Shown piece after piece: positions 57,517-64,000 of a stretch of DNA of 64,000 bases (position 1 is its first letter; every line of letters starts with the position of its first letter). Source of the stretch: Ciceribacter thiooxidans (GTDB taxonomy: Bacteria; Pseudomonadota; Alphaproteobacteria; Rhizobiales; Rhizobiaceae); contig NZ_CP059896.1 in NCBI RefSeq assembly GCF_014126615.1, positions 1 through 64,000 on the forward strand. Direction: 5' to 3'. A program made the translations under genes and the position numbers. The notes under the pieces were generated by a model. The model saw nothing but the letters and a program-made list of their open reading frames with translations, searched no databases and had not been told where the DNA came from.

Positions 57517-58755
57517 ATGGCTTCTCTCGACGCAGTAATTTCAGGCAAGCCCAAGATGGCACTCGCGCCGGTCCAGGACGCTATCTCCGGCAAGCCGTCG
57601 CTGATCGGCCTCGACCGGGAGCAGCTTGCTGCGGCGCTGCGCGACAAGGGTGTGCCCGAGAAGCAGGTCAAGATGCGCGTCGCGCAGATCTGGAACTGGA
57701 TCTACGTCCGCGGAATCTCCGACTTTGACGCCATGAGCAATGTCGCGAAGGACATGCGCGAAATGCTGAAGGCGAACTTCACCGTAGCCCGGCCGGAAAT
57801 CGTCGAGGAGCAGGTCTCGAACGACGGCACCCGCAAATGGCTGCTGCGCTTTCCGCCACGTGGAGCTGGTCGCCCCGTCGAAGTTGAAACCGTCTATATT
57901 CCCGAAGAGGGCCGCGGGACACTCTGTATCTCGAGCCAGGTTGGGTGCTCGCTTACCTGTTCTTTCTGCCACACCGGAACGCAGAAACTGGTCCGAAATC
58001 TCACCTCCGAAGAAATCCTTTCGCAATTGTTGCTCGCGCGGGATCGTCTTGGCGATTTTCCCGATCGTGACGTGCCCGTCGGTGCCATGGTGCCTTCCAG
58101 TGATCGCAAGATCACCAACGTGGTCATGATGGGCATGGGCGAGCCGCTCTACAACTTCGAAGAGGTCAAGCGTGCGCTGCTGATCGCTTCCGACGGTGAT
58201 GGCCTCTCGCTTTCCAAACGGCGCATCACGCTTTCCACTTCCGGCGTGGTGCCGGAAATCTATCGCACGGGCGAGGAGATCGGCGTCATGCTCGCGATCT
58301 CGCTGCACGCCGTGCGCGACGAACTTCGCGATATGCTGGTTCCGATCAACAAGAAGTATCCTTTGAAGGAGCTGATCGCCGCCTGCCGTGCTTACCCGGG
58401 TCTTTCGAACGCACGCCGCATTACCTTCGAATACGTGATGCTTAAGGACGTCAACGACAGCCTCGAGGACGCGAAGGGACTGGTGCAGCTGCTGAAAGGC
58501 GTCCCGGCCAAGATCAACCTGATTCCGTTCAATCCGTGGCCTGGCACGAACTACCAGTGTTCCGACTGGGCGCAGATCGAAAAATTCGCCGATTTCATAA
58601 ATCAGGCAGGTTACGCCTCGCCGATCCGCACGCCACGTGGCCGTGACATTCTCGCTGCCTGCGGTCAGCTCAAGTCCGAGTCTGAGCGCATGCGCAAGAC
58701 CGATCGACTGGCGTTCGAGGCGATGATGATCGCCAATCACGGCGAAGACGACTAA
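57517..58755 (+). CDS. rlmN: Dual-specificity 23S rRNA / tRNA adenine-C2 methyltransferase
   Basis: A 412-residue radical SAM enzyme that methylates A2503 of 23S rRNA and A37 of some tRNAs. The CxxxCxxC cluster motif is in [55 protein letters not shown] and the C-terminal [18 protein letters not shown], with the second catalytic cysteine, are all present. The start is ATG 57517, with GAGG ten bases upstream; a GTG at 57502 would add five residues. The N-terminus is about 30 residues longer than in E. coli, common in alphaproteobacteria. It is a stand-alone unit. Confidence 0.96.
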   Translation: MASLDAVISGKPKMALAPVQDAISGKPSLIGLDREQLAAALRDKGVPEKQVKMRVAQIWNWIYVRGISDFDAMSNVAKDMREMLKANFTVARPEIVEEQVSNDGTRKWLLRFPPRGAGRPVEVETVYIPEEGRGTLCISSQVGCSLTCSFCHTGTQKLVRNLTSEEILSQLLLARDRLGDFPDRDVPVGAMVPSSDRKITNVVMMGMGEPLYNFEEVKRALLIASDGDGLSLSKRRITLSTSGVVPEIYRTGEEIGVMLAISLHAVRDELRDMLVPINKKYPLKELIAACRAYPGLSNARRITFEYVMLKDVNDSLEDAKGLVQLLKGVPAKINLIPFNPWPGTNYQCSDWAQIEKFADFINQAGYASPIRTPRGRDILAACGQLKSESERMRKTDRLAFEAMMIANHGEDD

Positions 58756-58890
58756 AAAACGCTCCGGCAGAACGGAAAGCCCGCGTTTTGGTGCTTGATT
58801 CCGTATTCCGCCGCTTGGATCGCGATTGATTTCATCCGATCATCTGCCTAAGAAGGCCGCCAGTAAGCGACAGAGATTGGAGATGAACTC

Positions 58891-59844
58891 ATGCGCGCTC
58901 TCGTACTTGCCCTCGTAGCTGCCACGGCCCTTGCCATGCCGGTCCGTGCAGATGAAGTGACGGTTGCCGTCACGGCCATCGTCGAGCACCCGGCGCTTGA
59001 CGCCGCACGCGACGGTGTCAAGGAAGCCCTGGCGGAAGCCGGCTTCAAAGAGGGAGAGAACCTCAAGTTCCTCTATGAGTCGGCGCAGGGTAATCCGGGC
59101 ACTGCCGCCCAGATCGCTCGGCAGTTCATCGGCGAAAGCCCGAACGTGATCGTTCCGATCTCCACCCCTTCGGCACAGGCCGTCGTGGCCGCCACCCGTG
59201 ACATTCCCGTCGTCTTCACGGCGGTGTCCGATCCGCTCGGCGCACAGCTGGTCAAGGACATGCAGAAGCCCGGCGGCAACGTGACTGGTCTCTCCGACAT
59301 GTCCCCCGTCGCCGATCACGTTGCGCTGATCAAGGAAATCACGCCCAACGCCAAGACCATCGGGTTCGTCTACAATTCTGCGGAAGCCAACTCCGTCTCG
59401 ACGCTTGCCGCACTCAAGGCGGAAGCCGAGAAGGCAGGCCTCGAAGTCGTCGAATCGGTGGCTACCAAGTCGGCGGAAGTGCAGGGGGCGACACGCGCGC
59501 TCGTCGGCCGCGCCGACGTCATCTACATCCCGACTGACAACACCATCGTTTCGGCTTTCGAGGCTGCCGTCGGTGTCGCCGTCGAAGCAAAGATCCCGCT
59601 CTACGCCGGCGATACGGATTCGGTTGCCCGCGGCGCAGTTGCTGCTCTCGGCTTCAACTATTTCGATGTCGGCAAGCAGACCGGTGAGATCGTCGCACGC
59701 GTCCTCAAGGGCGAGGCTCCCGGCGACATTCCGGTTCGCGTCGCGGCCGGCACGGATCTCGTCATCAACAAGTCCGCCGCCGTCAAGATGGGTGTCGAGC
59801 TTCCGGAAAGCATCGTGAAGCGGGCGACGAAGGTCATCGAATAA
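58891..59844 (+). CDS. ABC transporter substrate-binding protein (TrpX/DUF534-like)
   Basis: A 317-residue periplasmic binding protein with a signal peptide (residues 1-20, ending MPVRADE). The mature part resembles the ABC_sub_bind/TrpX family: TVAVTAIVEHPALDAARDG, then NPGTAAQIARQF, VPISTPSAQAVVAAT and VFTAVSDPLGAQLV. Some relatives bind aromatic amino acids or tryptophan, but the ligand here is unknown. GGAG lies nine bases before the ATG. It heads a three-gene import operon, and a hairpin after it may lower expression of the membrane and ATPase genes, as binding proteins are needed in excess. Confidence 0.93.
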   Translation: MRALVLALVAATALAMPVRADEVTVAVTAIVEHPALDAARDGVKEALAEAGFKEGENLKFLYESAQGNPGTAAQIARQFIGESPNVIVPISTPSAQAVVAATRDIPVVFTAVSDPLGAQLVKDMQKPGGNVTGLSDMSPVADHVALIKEITPNAKTIGFVYNSAEANSVSTLAALKAEAEKAGLEVVESVATKSAEVQGATRALVGRADVIYIPTDNTIVSAFEAAVGVAVEAKIPLYAGDTDSVARGAVAALGFNYFDVGKQTGEIVARVLKGEAPGDIPVRVAAGTDLVINKSAAVKMGVELPESIVKRATKVIE

Positions 59845-59857
59845 CTCAATCATTGCG

Positions 59858-59880
59858 AGGCCGCCGCAAAGGCGGCCTTG
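59858..59880 (+). terminator. Intra-operon hairpin after the binding-protein gene
   Basis: An eight-base GC-rich stem (59858-59865 with 59871-59878) closes a GCAAA loop, with only two T residues after it. It could stabilise the upstream mRNA or partly terminate transcription. Confidence 0.6.
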
Positions 59881-59926
59881 CTCATTGCCCGTGCACAGGT
59901 GCCGGGTTGAACAAGGACTGTCCGCC

Positions 59927-60808
59927 GTGAGCCAAATCGCCTTCTGGGGTGCCGTCGAGCTCGGCCTGGTCTTCGCCTTTGTTGCCATCGGCGTATATCT
60001 GGCCTTCCGCGTCCTCGATTTTCCTGACCTCACCGTCGATGGGTCGTTTCCCCTCGGAGCAGCTGTAGCCGCCGTTCTCATCATCGCAGGGCTCAATGCG
60101 TGGCTTGCAACGGCCGTTGCGATGGCTGCCGGTTCTGTCGCCGGATTGGTCACCGCGGTGCTCAACGTTCGCTTCAAGATCCTCAACCTGCTGGCCTCGA
60201 TCCTGACGATGATCGCGCTGTTCTCGGTCAATCTGCGGGTCATGGGCAAGCCGAACGTTGCGTTGCTCAACCAGGACACGATGCTCACGCCCTTCTACGG
60301 GCATGGACTTGCCGACTATTACGTCCGGCCGCTGTTTCTCTTTGTGCTTGTCGGCGTTGCGGTTCTTCTCGTTTGGCGCTTTCTGGAAAGCGACGCCGGA
60401 CTCGCGATGCGGGCGACCGGCGCCAATTCCCGCATGGCTCGTGCGCAGGGTGTGCAAACCGGTAACCAGATCTATCTCGGCATGGCGATATCCAACGCGC
60501 TCGTCGCGCTCGGTGGGGCGTTGTTTGCGCAGACCAACGGCTTTGCCGACGTCACCGCCGGTGTCGGCACCATCGTGGTGGGCCTCGCCGCCGTCATTAT
60601 TGGCGAAACCCTGTTCGGGAACCGTGGTCTGCTGATAGCGCTCATCGGCTGCATTGTCGGTTCGATCGCTTACCGCCTCGCCATTCAGCTCGCGCTGTCC
60701 TCCGACGTGCTCGGTCTGAAGGCGTCCGACCTCAACTTCGTCACTGCTGTTCTCGTGGCCGTCGCGCTTGTTCTTCCGAGACTGCGTCGCGGAGGAGCCT
60801 CGTCATGA
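59927..60808 (+). CDS. ABC transporter permease (branched-chain/ribose permease superfamily)
   Basis: A 293-residue inner-membrane subunit with eight or nine hydrophobic segments. It has the LIV-H/RbsC-type family features GVYLAFRVLDFPDLTVDGSF near the N-terminus and the conserved ATGANSRMARAQGVQ loop that contacts the ATPase. I choose GTG 59927 (AAGGA nine bases upstream); a TTG at 59885 lies inside the intergenic hairpin region. The gene overlaps the ATPase start by four bases. With its neighbours it forms a TrpXYZ-like importer. Confidence 0.92.
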   Translation: MSQIAFWGAVELGLVFAFVAIGVYLAFRVLDFPDLTVDGSFPLGAAVAAVLIIAGLNAWLATAVAMAAGSVAGLVTAVLNVRFKILNLLASILTMIALFSVNLRVMGKPNVALLNQDTMLTPFYGHGLADYYVRPLFLFVLVGVAVLLVWRFLESDAGLAMRATGANSRMARAQGVQTGNQIYLGMAISNALVALGGALFAQTNGFADVTAGVGTIVVGLAAVIIGETLFGNRGLLIALIGCIVGSIAYRLAIQLALSSDVLGLKASDLNFVTAVLVAVALVLPRLRRGGASS

Positions 60809-61599
60809 TCTCGCTCGAAAACATCCAGGTCGTTTTCGGCCGCGGTACGCCGCTTCAGAAGCAGGCGCTTTCGGGCGTCAGCCTCGCCATCGAAACAGGC
60901 TCGTTCGTCACCGTCATCGGCTCCAACGGCGCTGGCAAGTCGACACTGCTCGGAGTATTGGCCGGAGATGTTCTTCCGACCGGTGGTCGCGTCACCATCG
61001 GCAACGCCGATGTGACCCGGAAGACGACAGCGCAGCGCGCTGGACTGGTCGCACGCGTCTTTCAGGACCCGCTGGCCGGAAGTTGTGGTGCGCTCCGCAT
61101 CGCCGAGAACCTCGCTCTTGCGGCCATGCGCGGCAGGCGGCGCGGACTGGCAGACGCTCTCGGTGGTAATCGCCGGGCAGAGTTCAGAGATCGCATCGCT
61201 GCACTCAATCTCGGCTTGGAAAGCCGCATGGGCGACCGCATGGATCTGCTCTCCGGCGGACAGCGGCAGGCCGTGTCGCTAGTCATGGCGACGCTTGCCG
61301 GCTCGGAAGTCCTGCTGCTCGACGAGCATACGGCGGCGCTCGATCCGGGCATGGCCGAGTTTATCATGGAACTCACCCAGTCGATCGTCGCGGAGCGCAA
61401 GCTGACGACCCTGATGGTCACGCACTCCATGCGCCAAGCACTGGACTACGGCACCCGCACGATCATGCTGCACGCCGGTGAGATTGTGCTCGACGTGTCC
61501 GGTGACAGCCGCAAGGACCTGCAGGTCGAGGACCTCATCGCCATGTTCCGCAAGATTCGCGGGCAGACGCTGGATGACGACGAGCTGCTGATCGGCTGA
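60805..61599 (+). CDS. ABC transporter ATP-binding protein
   Basis: A 264-residue ATPase partner of the preceding permease. Walker A is GSNGAGKST (about residues 38-46), the Q-loop is in ARVFQDPLAGSCG, the signature is LLSGGQRQAVSLVMA, and Walker B is VLLLDEHTAALDP, with the H-loop in MVTHSMRQAL. The glutamate-histidine after Walker B (DEHTA rather than DEPTA) is typical of the TrpZ/YtrE-like subgroup. The start overlaps the permease stop (ATGA). A hairpin follows the stop. Confidence 0.94.
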   Translation: MISLENIQVVFGRGTPLQKQALSGVSLAIETGSFVTVIGSNGAGKSTLLGVLAGDVLPTGGRVTIGNADVTRKTTAQRAGLVARVFQDPLAGSCGALRIAENLALAAMRGRRRGLADALGGNRRAEFRDRIAALNLGLESRMGDRMDLLSGGQRQAVSLVMATLAGSEVLLLDEHTAALDPGMAEFIMELTQSIVAERKLTTLMVTHSMRQALDYGTRTIMLHAGEIVLDVSGDSRKDLQVEDLIAMFRKIRGQTLDDDELLIG

Positions 61600-61625
61600 T
61601 TTCGCCCGGCGGTGGTCTTTTCGAG

Positions 61626-61660
61626 AATGGCACCTGGCTTCAGCCCGGCGCCATTTTCAT
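61626..61660 (+). terminator. Probable terminator of the ABC importer operon
   Basis: AATGGC (61626-61631) pairs with GCCATT (61650-61655) around an imperfect GC-rich inner stem. It is followed by TTCATTT, in the 68 bases before the converging LysE gene. Confidence 0.55.
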
Positions 61661-61667
61661 TTGGCCT

Positions 61668-62309
61668 TCAACGTGCCTGGGTAAAGAAGATCTTCACGGC
61701 GAAGATCGAAAAGACGCCGGCGAAGGTGTAGTCAATGGCACGCAGTACCTTTCGGTTCGTCTGCAGCCATGCCGACAGTCCGTCTGCCATGAAGATGATC
61801 GCAAGCCCGATCGGCAGTGACAGGATGATCGACCATATGCCGAGGAAAAGAAGTTTGCCGGTGACATGCGGGTCGCTGGCGCTGACGAACTGCGGCAGGA
61901 AGGTCATGAAAAAGATGATGACCTTGGGGTTCAGCAGATTGACCCATAGGCCGTTCAGGAACGCCTTTACCGGAGCCGACTGGCGGTCGCCGTCGGCGCG
62001 AACGACGAAATTCGAACCATGGCGCACCGCCTGGATGGCAAGCCACAGCAGATAGCCCGCGCCGCCGGTCTTCAGGATGGTGAACGCCATCGGCGAGGCG
62101 ACGATCAGTGCTGAAATGCCGAAGGCGACCAGTATCGTGTGAATGGAAATCCCGAAGCTCGTGCCGGCGAGCGTCATTAGCCCTGTCGCGCGACCGTCTC
62201 GCAGCGAACGGCTGATCCACAGCGTCATGTCGGGCCCGGGCGTGATCGCAAGCAGGAAGATCGCAAGGCTGAAGGCGAGGATGGTGGCAAAGCTCGGAAT
62301 GAAGTCCAT
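61668..62309 (-). CDS. LysE/RhtB-family amino-acid exporter
   Basis: A 213-residue, six-helix inner-membrane exporter. The family signature AITPGPDMTLWISRSLRDG lies at residues 22-40, followed by LAGTSFGISIHTILVAFG. NLLNPKVIIFFMTFLPQF, near residue 130, is the other conserved block, and the C-terminus is the usual helix, AIDYTFAGVFSIFAVKIF. Substrate (lysine, threonine, homoserine lactone or other) is not readable. It converges on the ABC importer and is followed upstream by an SDR in the same direction with a 77-base gap. A decayed relative lies at 24029-24241. Confidence 0.93.
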   Translation of the reverse strand: MDFIPSFATILAFSLAIFLLAITPGPDMTLWISRSLRDGRATGLMTLAGTSFGISIHTILVAFGISALIVASPMAFTILKTGGAGYLLWLAIQAVRHGSNFVVRADGDRQSAPVKAFLNGLWVNLLNPKVIIFFMTFLPQFVSASDPHVTGKLLFLGIWSIILSLPIGLAIIFMADGLSAWLQTNRKVLRAIDYTFAGVFSIFAVKIFFTQAR

Positions 62310-62386
62310 CAGAAGGTCCGCAATGAGGAAAGCCCGGAAGGCGACGCTATCGCATCATCCATACCGGGCCCGGGATCGCTTGCCAA

Positions 62387-63250
62387 TCAGCTTTGCTTCT
62401 CGACGAGATGGGCCTTGAAACTGTCTGCGTAATCGGCGTGCCAGCGGGAGAGGGGCGGGCGGTTCTCCACGATGTCTCCTGCCGCCCAGAGCATGCGTAT
62501 TTCGTCGGTGCGGCGATCAACCTCGTTGTCCGGGCACAGAATGTAGAAATCGCCCTTCGAGAGGCTGTCCATCATGAAGTCGACCGTCTGTTCCGGCGTC
62601 CAGGCGCCGGCCGGCTTTTCAGTCCGCCCGTTTGCAGTGAGTGGCGTGAAGACGAAGCCGGGGACGAGCAGATGAGCCGAGACATGGCAACCTTGCGTAT
62701 TTCGCAGCTCGTGCTGCAGCGCTTCGGTGAAAACTTTCACGCCTGCCTTAGAGACGTTGTAGGCCGGATCTCCGGGCGGCGTGGTGATGCCCTGCTTCGA
62801 ACCGGTGTTGATGATGAGTGCCGGTTCTCCGTGGGAGATCATGCCGGGCCCGAAGGTGCGGCTGCCATTGACGACACCCATCAGGTTGACGGCGAGCACA
62901 TTGTCCCAGTTGGCCTGCGGCCCGAAGATGGCGCTGCCCGGCTGGATCCCCGCGTTGTTCATCAGCACGTGGACTCGACCGAAACGCTGAACCACGGTGC
63001 GCTCCAGCGCCTCGAGTTCCTCCCGCTTCGACACGTCTGTCGGAATGGCAACCACGTCGGTCGCTCCGCTATGGGAGAGCGCTGCGACTGCGGCTTCAGC
63101 TTCGGCCAGTCGCTCGCCGACGAGATCGGCGATTACCACGCACATGCCGAGGCGTGCAAAGTACTTGGCAGCGGCCAAACCGATCCCCGACGCCCCGCCG
63201 GTGACCACAGCGAGATTCCCCTTCTTGAACGCCGCGTGAAGTCTTGTCAT
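62387..63250 (-). CDS. Short-chain dehydrogenase/reductase, substrate unknown
   Basis: A 287-residue classical SDR. The cofactor motif AVVTGGASGIGLAAAKYFA lies at residues 14-32, NNAG near 95, the catalytic serine in INTGSKQGITTPPGD, and YNVSKAG carries the YxxxK pair. VIADLVGERL after the second strand has an aspartate, favouring NAD over NADP. The C-terminal 60 residues (WHADYADSFKAHLVEK) are charged and not distinctive. GAGGAG precedes the ATG. No neighbour gives a hint of the substrate. Confidence 0.92.
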   Translation of the reverse strand: MTRLHAAFKKGNLAVVTGGASGIGLAAAKYFARLGMCVVIADLVGERLAEAEAAVAALSHSGATDVVAIPTDVSKREELEALERTVVQRFGRVHVLMNNAGIQPGSAIFGPQANWDNVLAVNLMGVVNGSRTFGPGMISHGEPALIINTGSKQGITTPPGDPAYNVSKAGVKVFTEALQHELRNTQGCHVSAHLLVPGFVFTPLTANGRTEKPAGAWTPEQTVDFMMDSLSKGDFYILCPDNEVDRRTDEIRMLWAAGDIVENRPPLSRWHADYADSFKAHLVEKQS

Positions 63251-63453
63251 GCAAATCTCCTCAGCTCTTCGGGTGAAGGGGTGATATGGCCTATGGCGAC
63301 CGGAAGGTCAAATCTCCAATTTGACGCGTGCTCCGTTCAACGCCAGTCGCTCTTGTCAGGCGTCGGTTCCCCTTGCACGTGGCGATAATCTCGCTAAAAG
63401 TGCCGCCAAATACGCACTCTGCTCACTGCTATCCGATACAAGTGGAACTCGAC

Positions 63454-64000
63454 ATGGCACTTCCGAAAGACGTCAAGAAGGTCGTTCTCGCCTATTCCGG
63501 CGGCCTCGACACATCCATCATCCTGAAATGGCTGCAGACCGAACTCGGCGCTGAAGTCGTCACTTTCACTGCCGATCTCGGTCAGGGGGAGGAACTGGAA
63601 CCGGCGCGCAAGAAGGCCGAGATGCTGGGCATCAAGGAGATATTCATCGAGGACGTCCGCGAGGAATTCGTCCGCGATTTCGTCTTCCCGATGTTCCGTG
63701 CCAATGCCGTCTATGAAGGCGTCTACCTGCTCGGCACGTCGATTGCTCGCCCGCTGATCTCGAAGCATCTGATCGAGATCGCAAAGAAGACCGGCGCGGA
63801 TGCCATCGCCCATGGCGCCACCGGCAAGGGTAACGACCAGGTTCGCTTCGAACTCTCGGCCTATGCGCTGAACCCCGACATCAAGATCATCGCGCCGTGG
63901 CGCGACTGGGCGTTCAAGAGCCGCACGGACCTCCTGAACTTCGCCGAACAGCACCAGATCCCGGTCGCCAAGGACAAGAAGGGCGAGGCTCCCTTCTCGG
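63454..64000 (+). CDS. argG: Argininosuccinate synthase, N-terminal part (3' end outside window)
   Basis: This enzyme ligates citrulline and aspartate with ATP in arginine synthesis. The first 182 residues are visible and the frame is open at the window edge; the complete enzyme is usually about 400-410 residues. It starts [20 protein letters not shown], with the PP-loop ATP site [31 protein letters not shown] and [17 protein letters not shown], the citrulline/aspartate-binding region, follow. The ATG at 63454 gives the standard N-terminus. Upstream bases 63251-63453 separate it from the divergent SDR and must carry its promoter. Confidence 0.96.
   Translation, partial: MALPKDVKKVVLAYSGGLDTSIILKWLQTELGAEVVTFTADLGQGEELEPARKKAEMLGIKEIFIEDVREEFVRDFVFPMFRANAVYEGVYLLGTSIARPLISKHLIEIAKKTGADAIAHGATGKGNDQVRFELSAYALNPDIKIIAPWRDWAFKSRTDLLNFAEQHQIPVAKDKKGEAPFS

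Overview
The window is a gene-dense, GC-rich chromosomal segment of an alphaproteobacterium of the Rhizobiales, most likely a member of the Rhizobiaceae (Sinorhizobium/Ensifer, Rhizobium or a close relative). This rests on the gene set: a full cyclic beta-1,2-glucan synthase (NdvB/ChvB), the PHB genes phaR with divergent phaA-phaB, an rkp-type capsule/K-antigen cluster with a giant fatty-acid/polyketide synthase, an IalB-family protein, a 7Fe ferredoxin beside a CarD regulator, and a pyruvate carboxylase. I see no rRNA, tRNA, CRISPR array, insertion sequence, phage gene or origin. Most of it reads as core chromosome.

Layout. 1-10.8 kb: the 3' part of pyruvate carboxylase convergent with ndvB. 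11-13.1 kb: a TetR regulator divergent from an M20 amidohydrolase. 13.2-17.6 kb: a minus-strand operon of a DUF2892 membrane protein, an adaptor and an RND pump, with a palindromic candidate operator upstream. 17.8-21.8 kb: an MFS permease convergent with a two-gene molybdenum/2Fe-2S dehydrogenase. 22-28.2 kb: ispG, an OmpA-like lipoprotein, a LysE fragment, a frameshifted hisC, a polyprenyl diphosphate synthase, mtgA, a GST and rpmF. 28.3-31.6 kb: a four-helix membrane protein and the phaR / phaA-phaB locus. 31.8-37.5 kb: two minigenes (one a 51-residue DUF3309 protein), a Suv3-like helicase with an S4 protein, fdxA and carD.

37.7-50.2 kb is the most interesting region. An rkpA-like synthase (KS-AT-DH-degenerate MT-ER-KR-ACP, no thioesterase) is followed by an alpha-oxoamine synthase (rkpG-like) and a short-chain reductase resembling 3-ketosphinganine reductase (rkpH-like). 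Two divergent KpsS/LipB-like capsule glycosyltransferase genes come next, the second frameshifted. Domain order and gene logic match fungal sphinganine-analogue (fumonisin-type) pathways: a polyketide chain is released by decarboxylative condensation with an amino acid, then reduced. I infer that the locus makes an amino-lipid that could anchor or prime a capsular polysaccharide.

50.3-64 kb: a Bax-inhibitor-1 family protein, a YbbA/YbbP-type ABC exporter divergent from tesA, thpR, a DUF1232 protein, an IalB-like protein, rlmN, an ABC importer of the TrpX/BMP-like type, a LysE exporter, an SDR, and the 5' part of argG, which runs off the end.

Two genes (hisC and the second KpsS-like gene) are each broken by what looks like one missing G in a run of five. 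That shared pattern makes homopolymer sequencing error as likely as real mutation.
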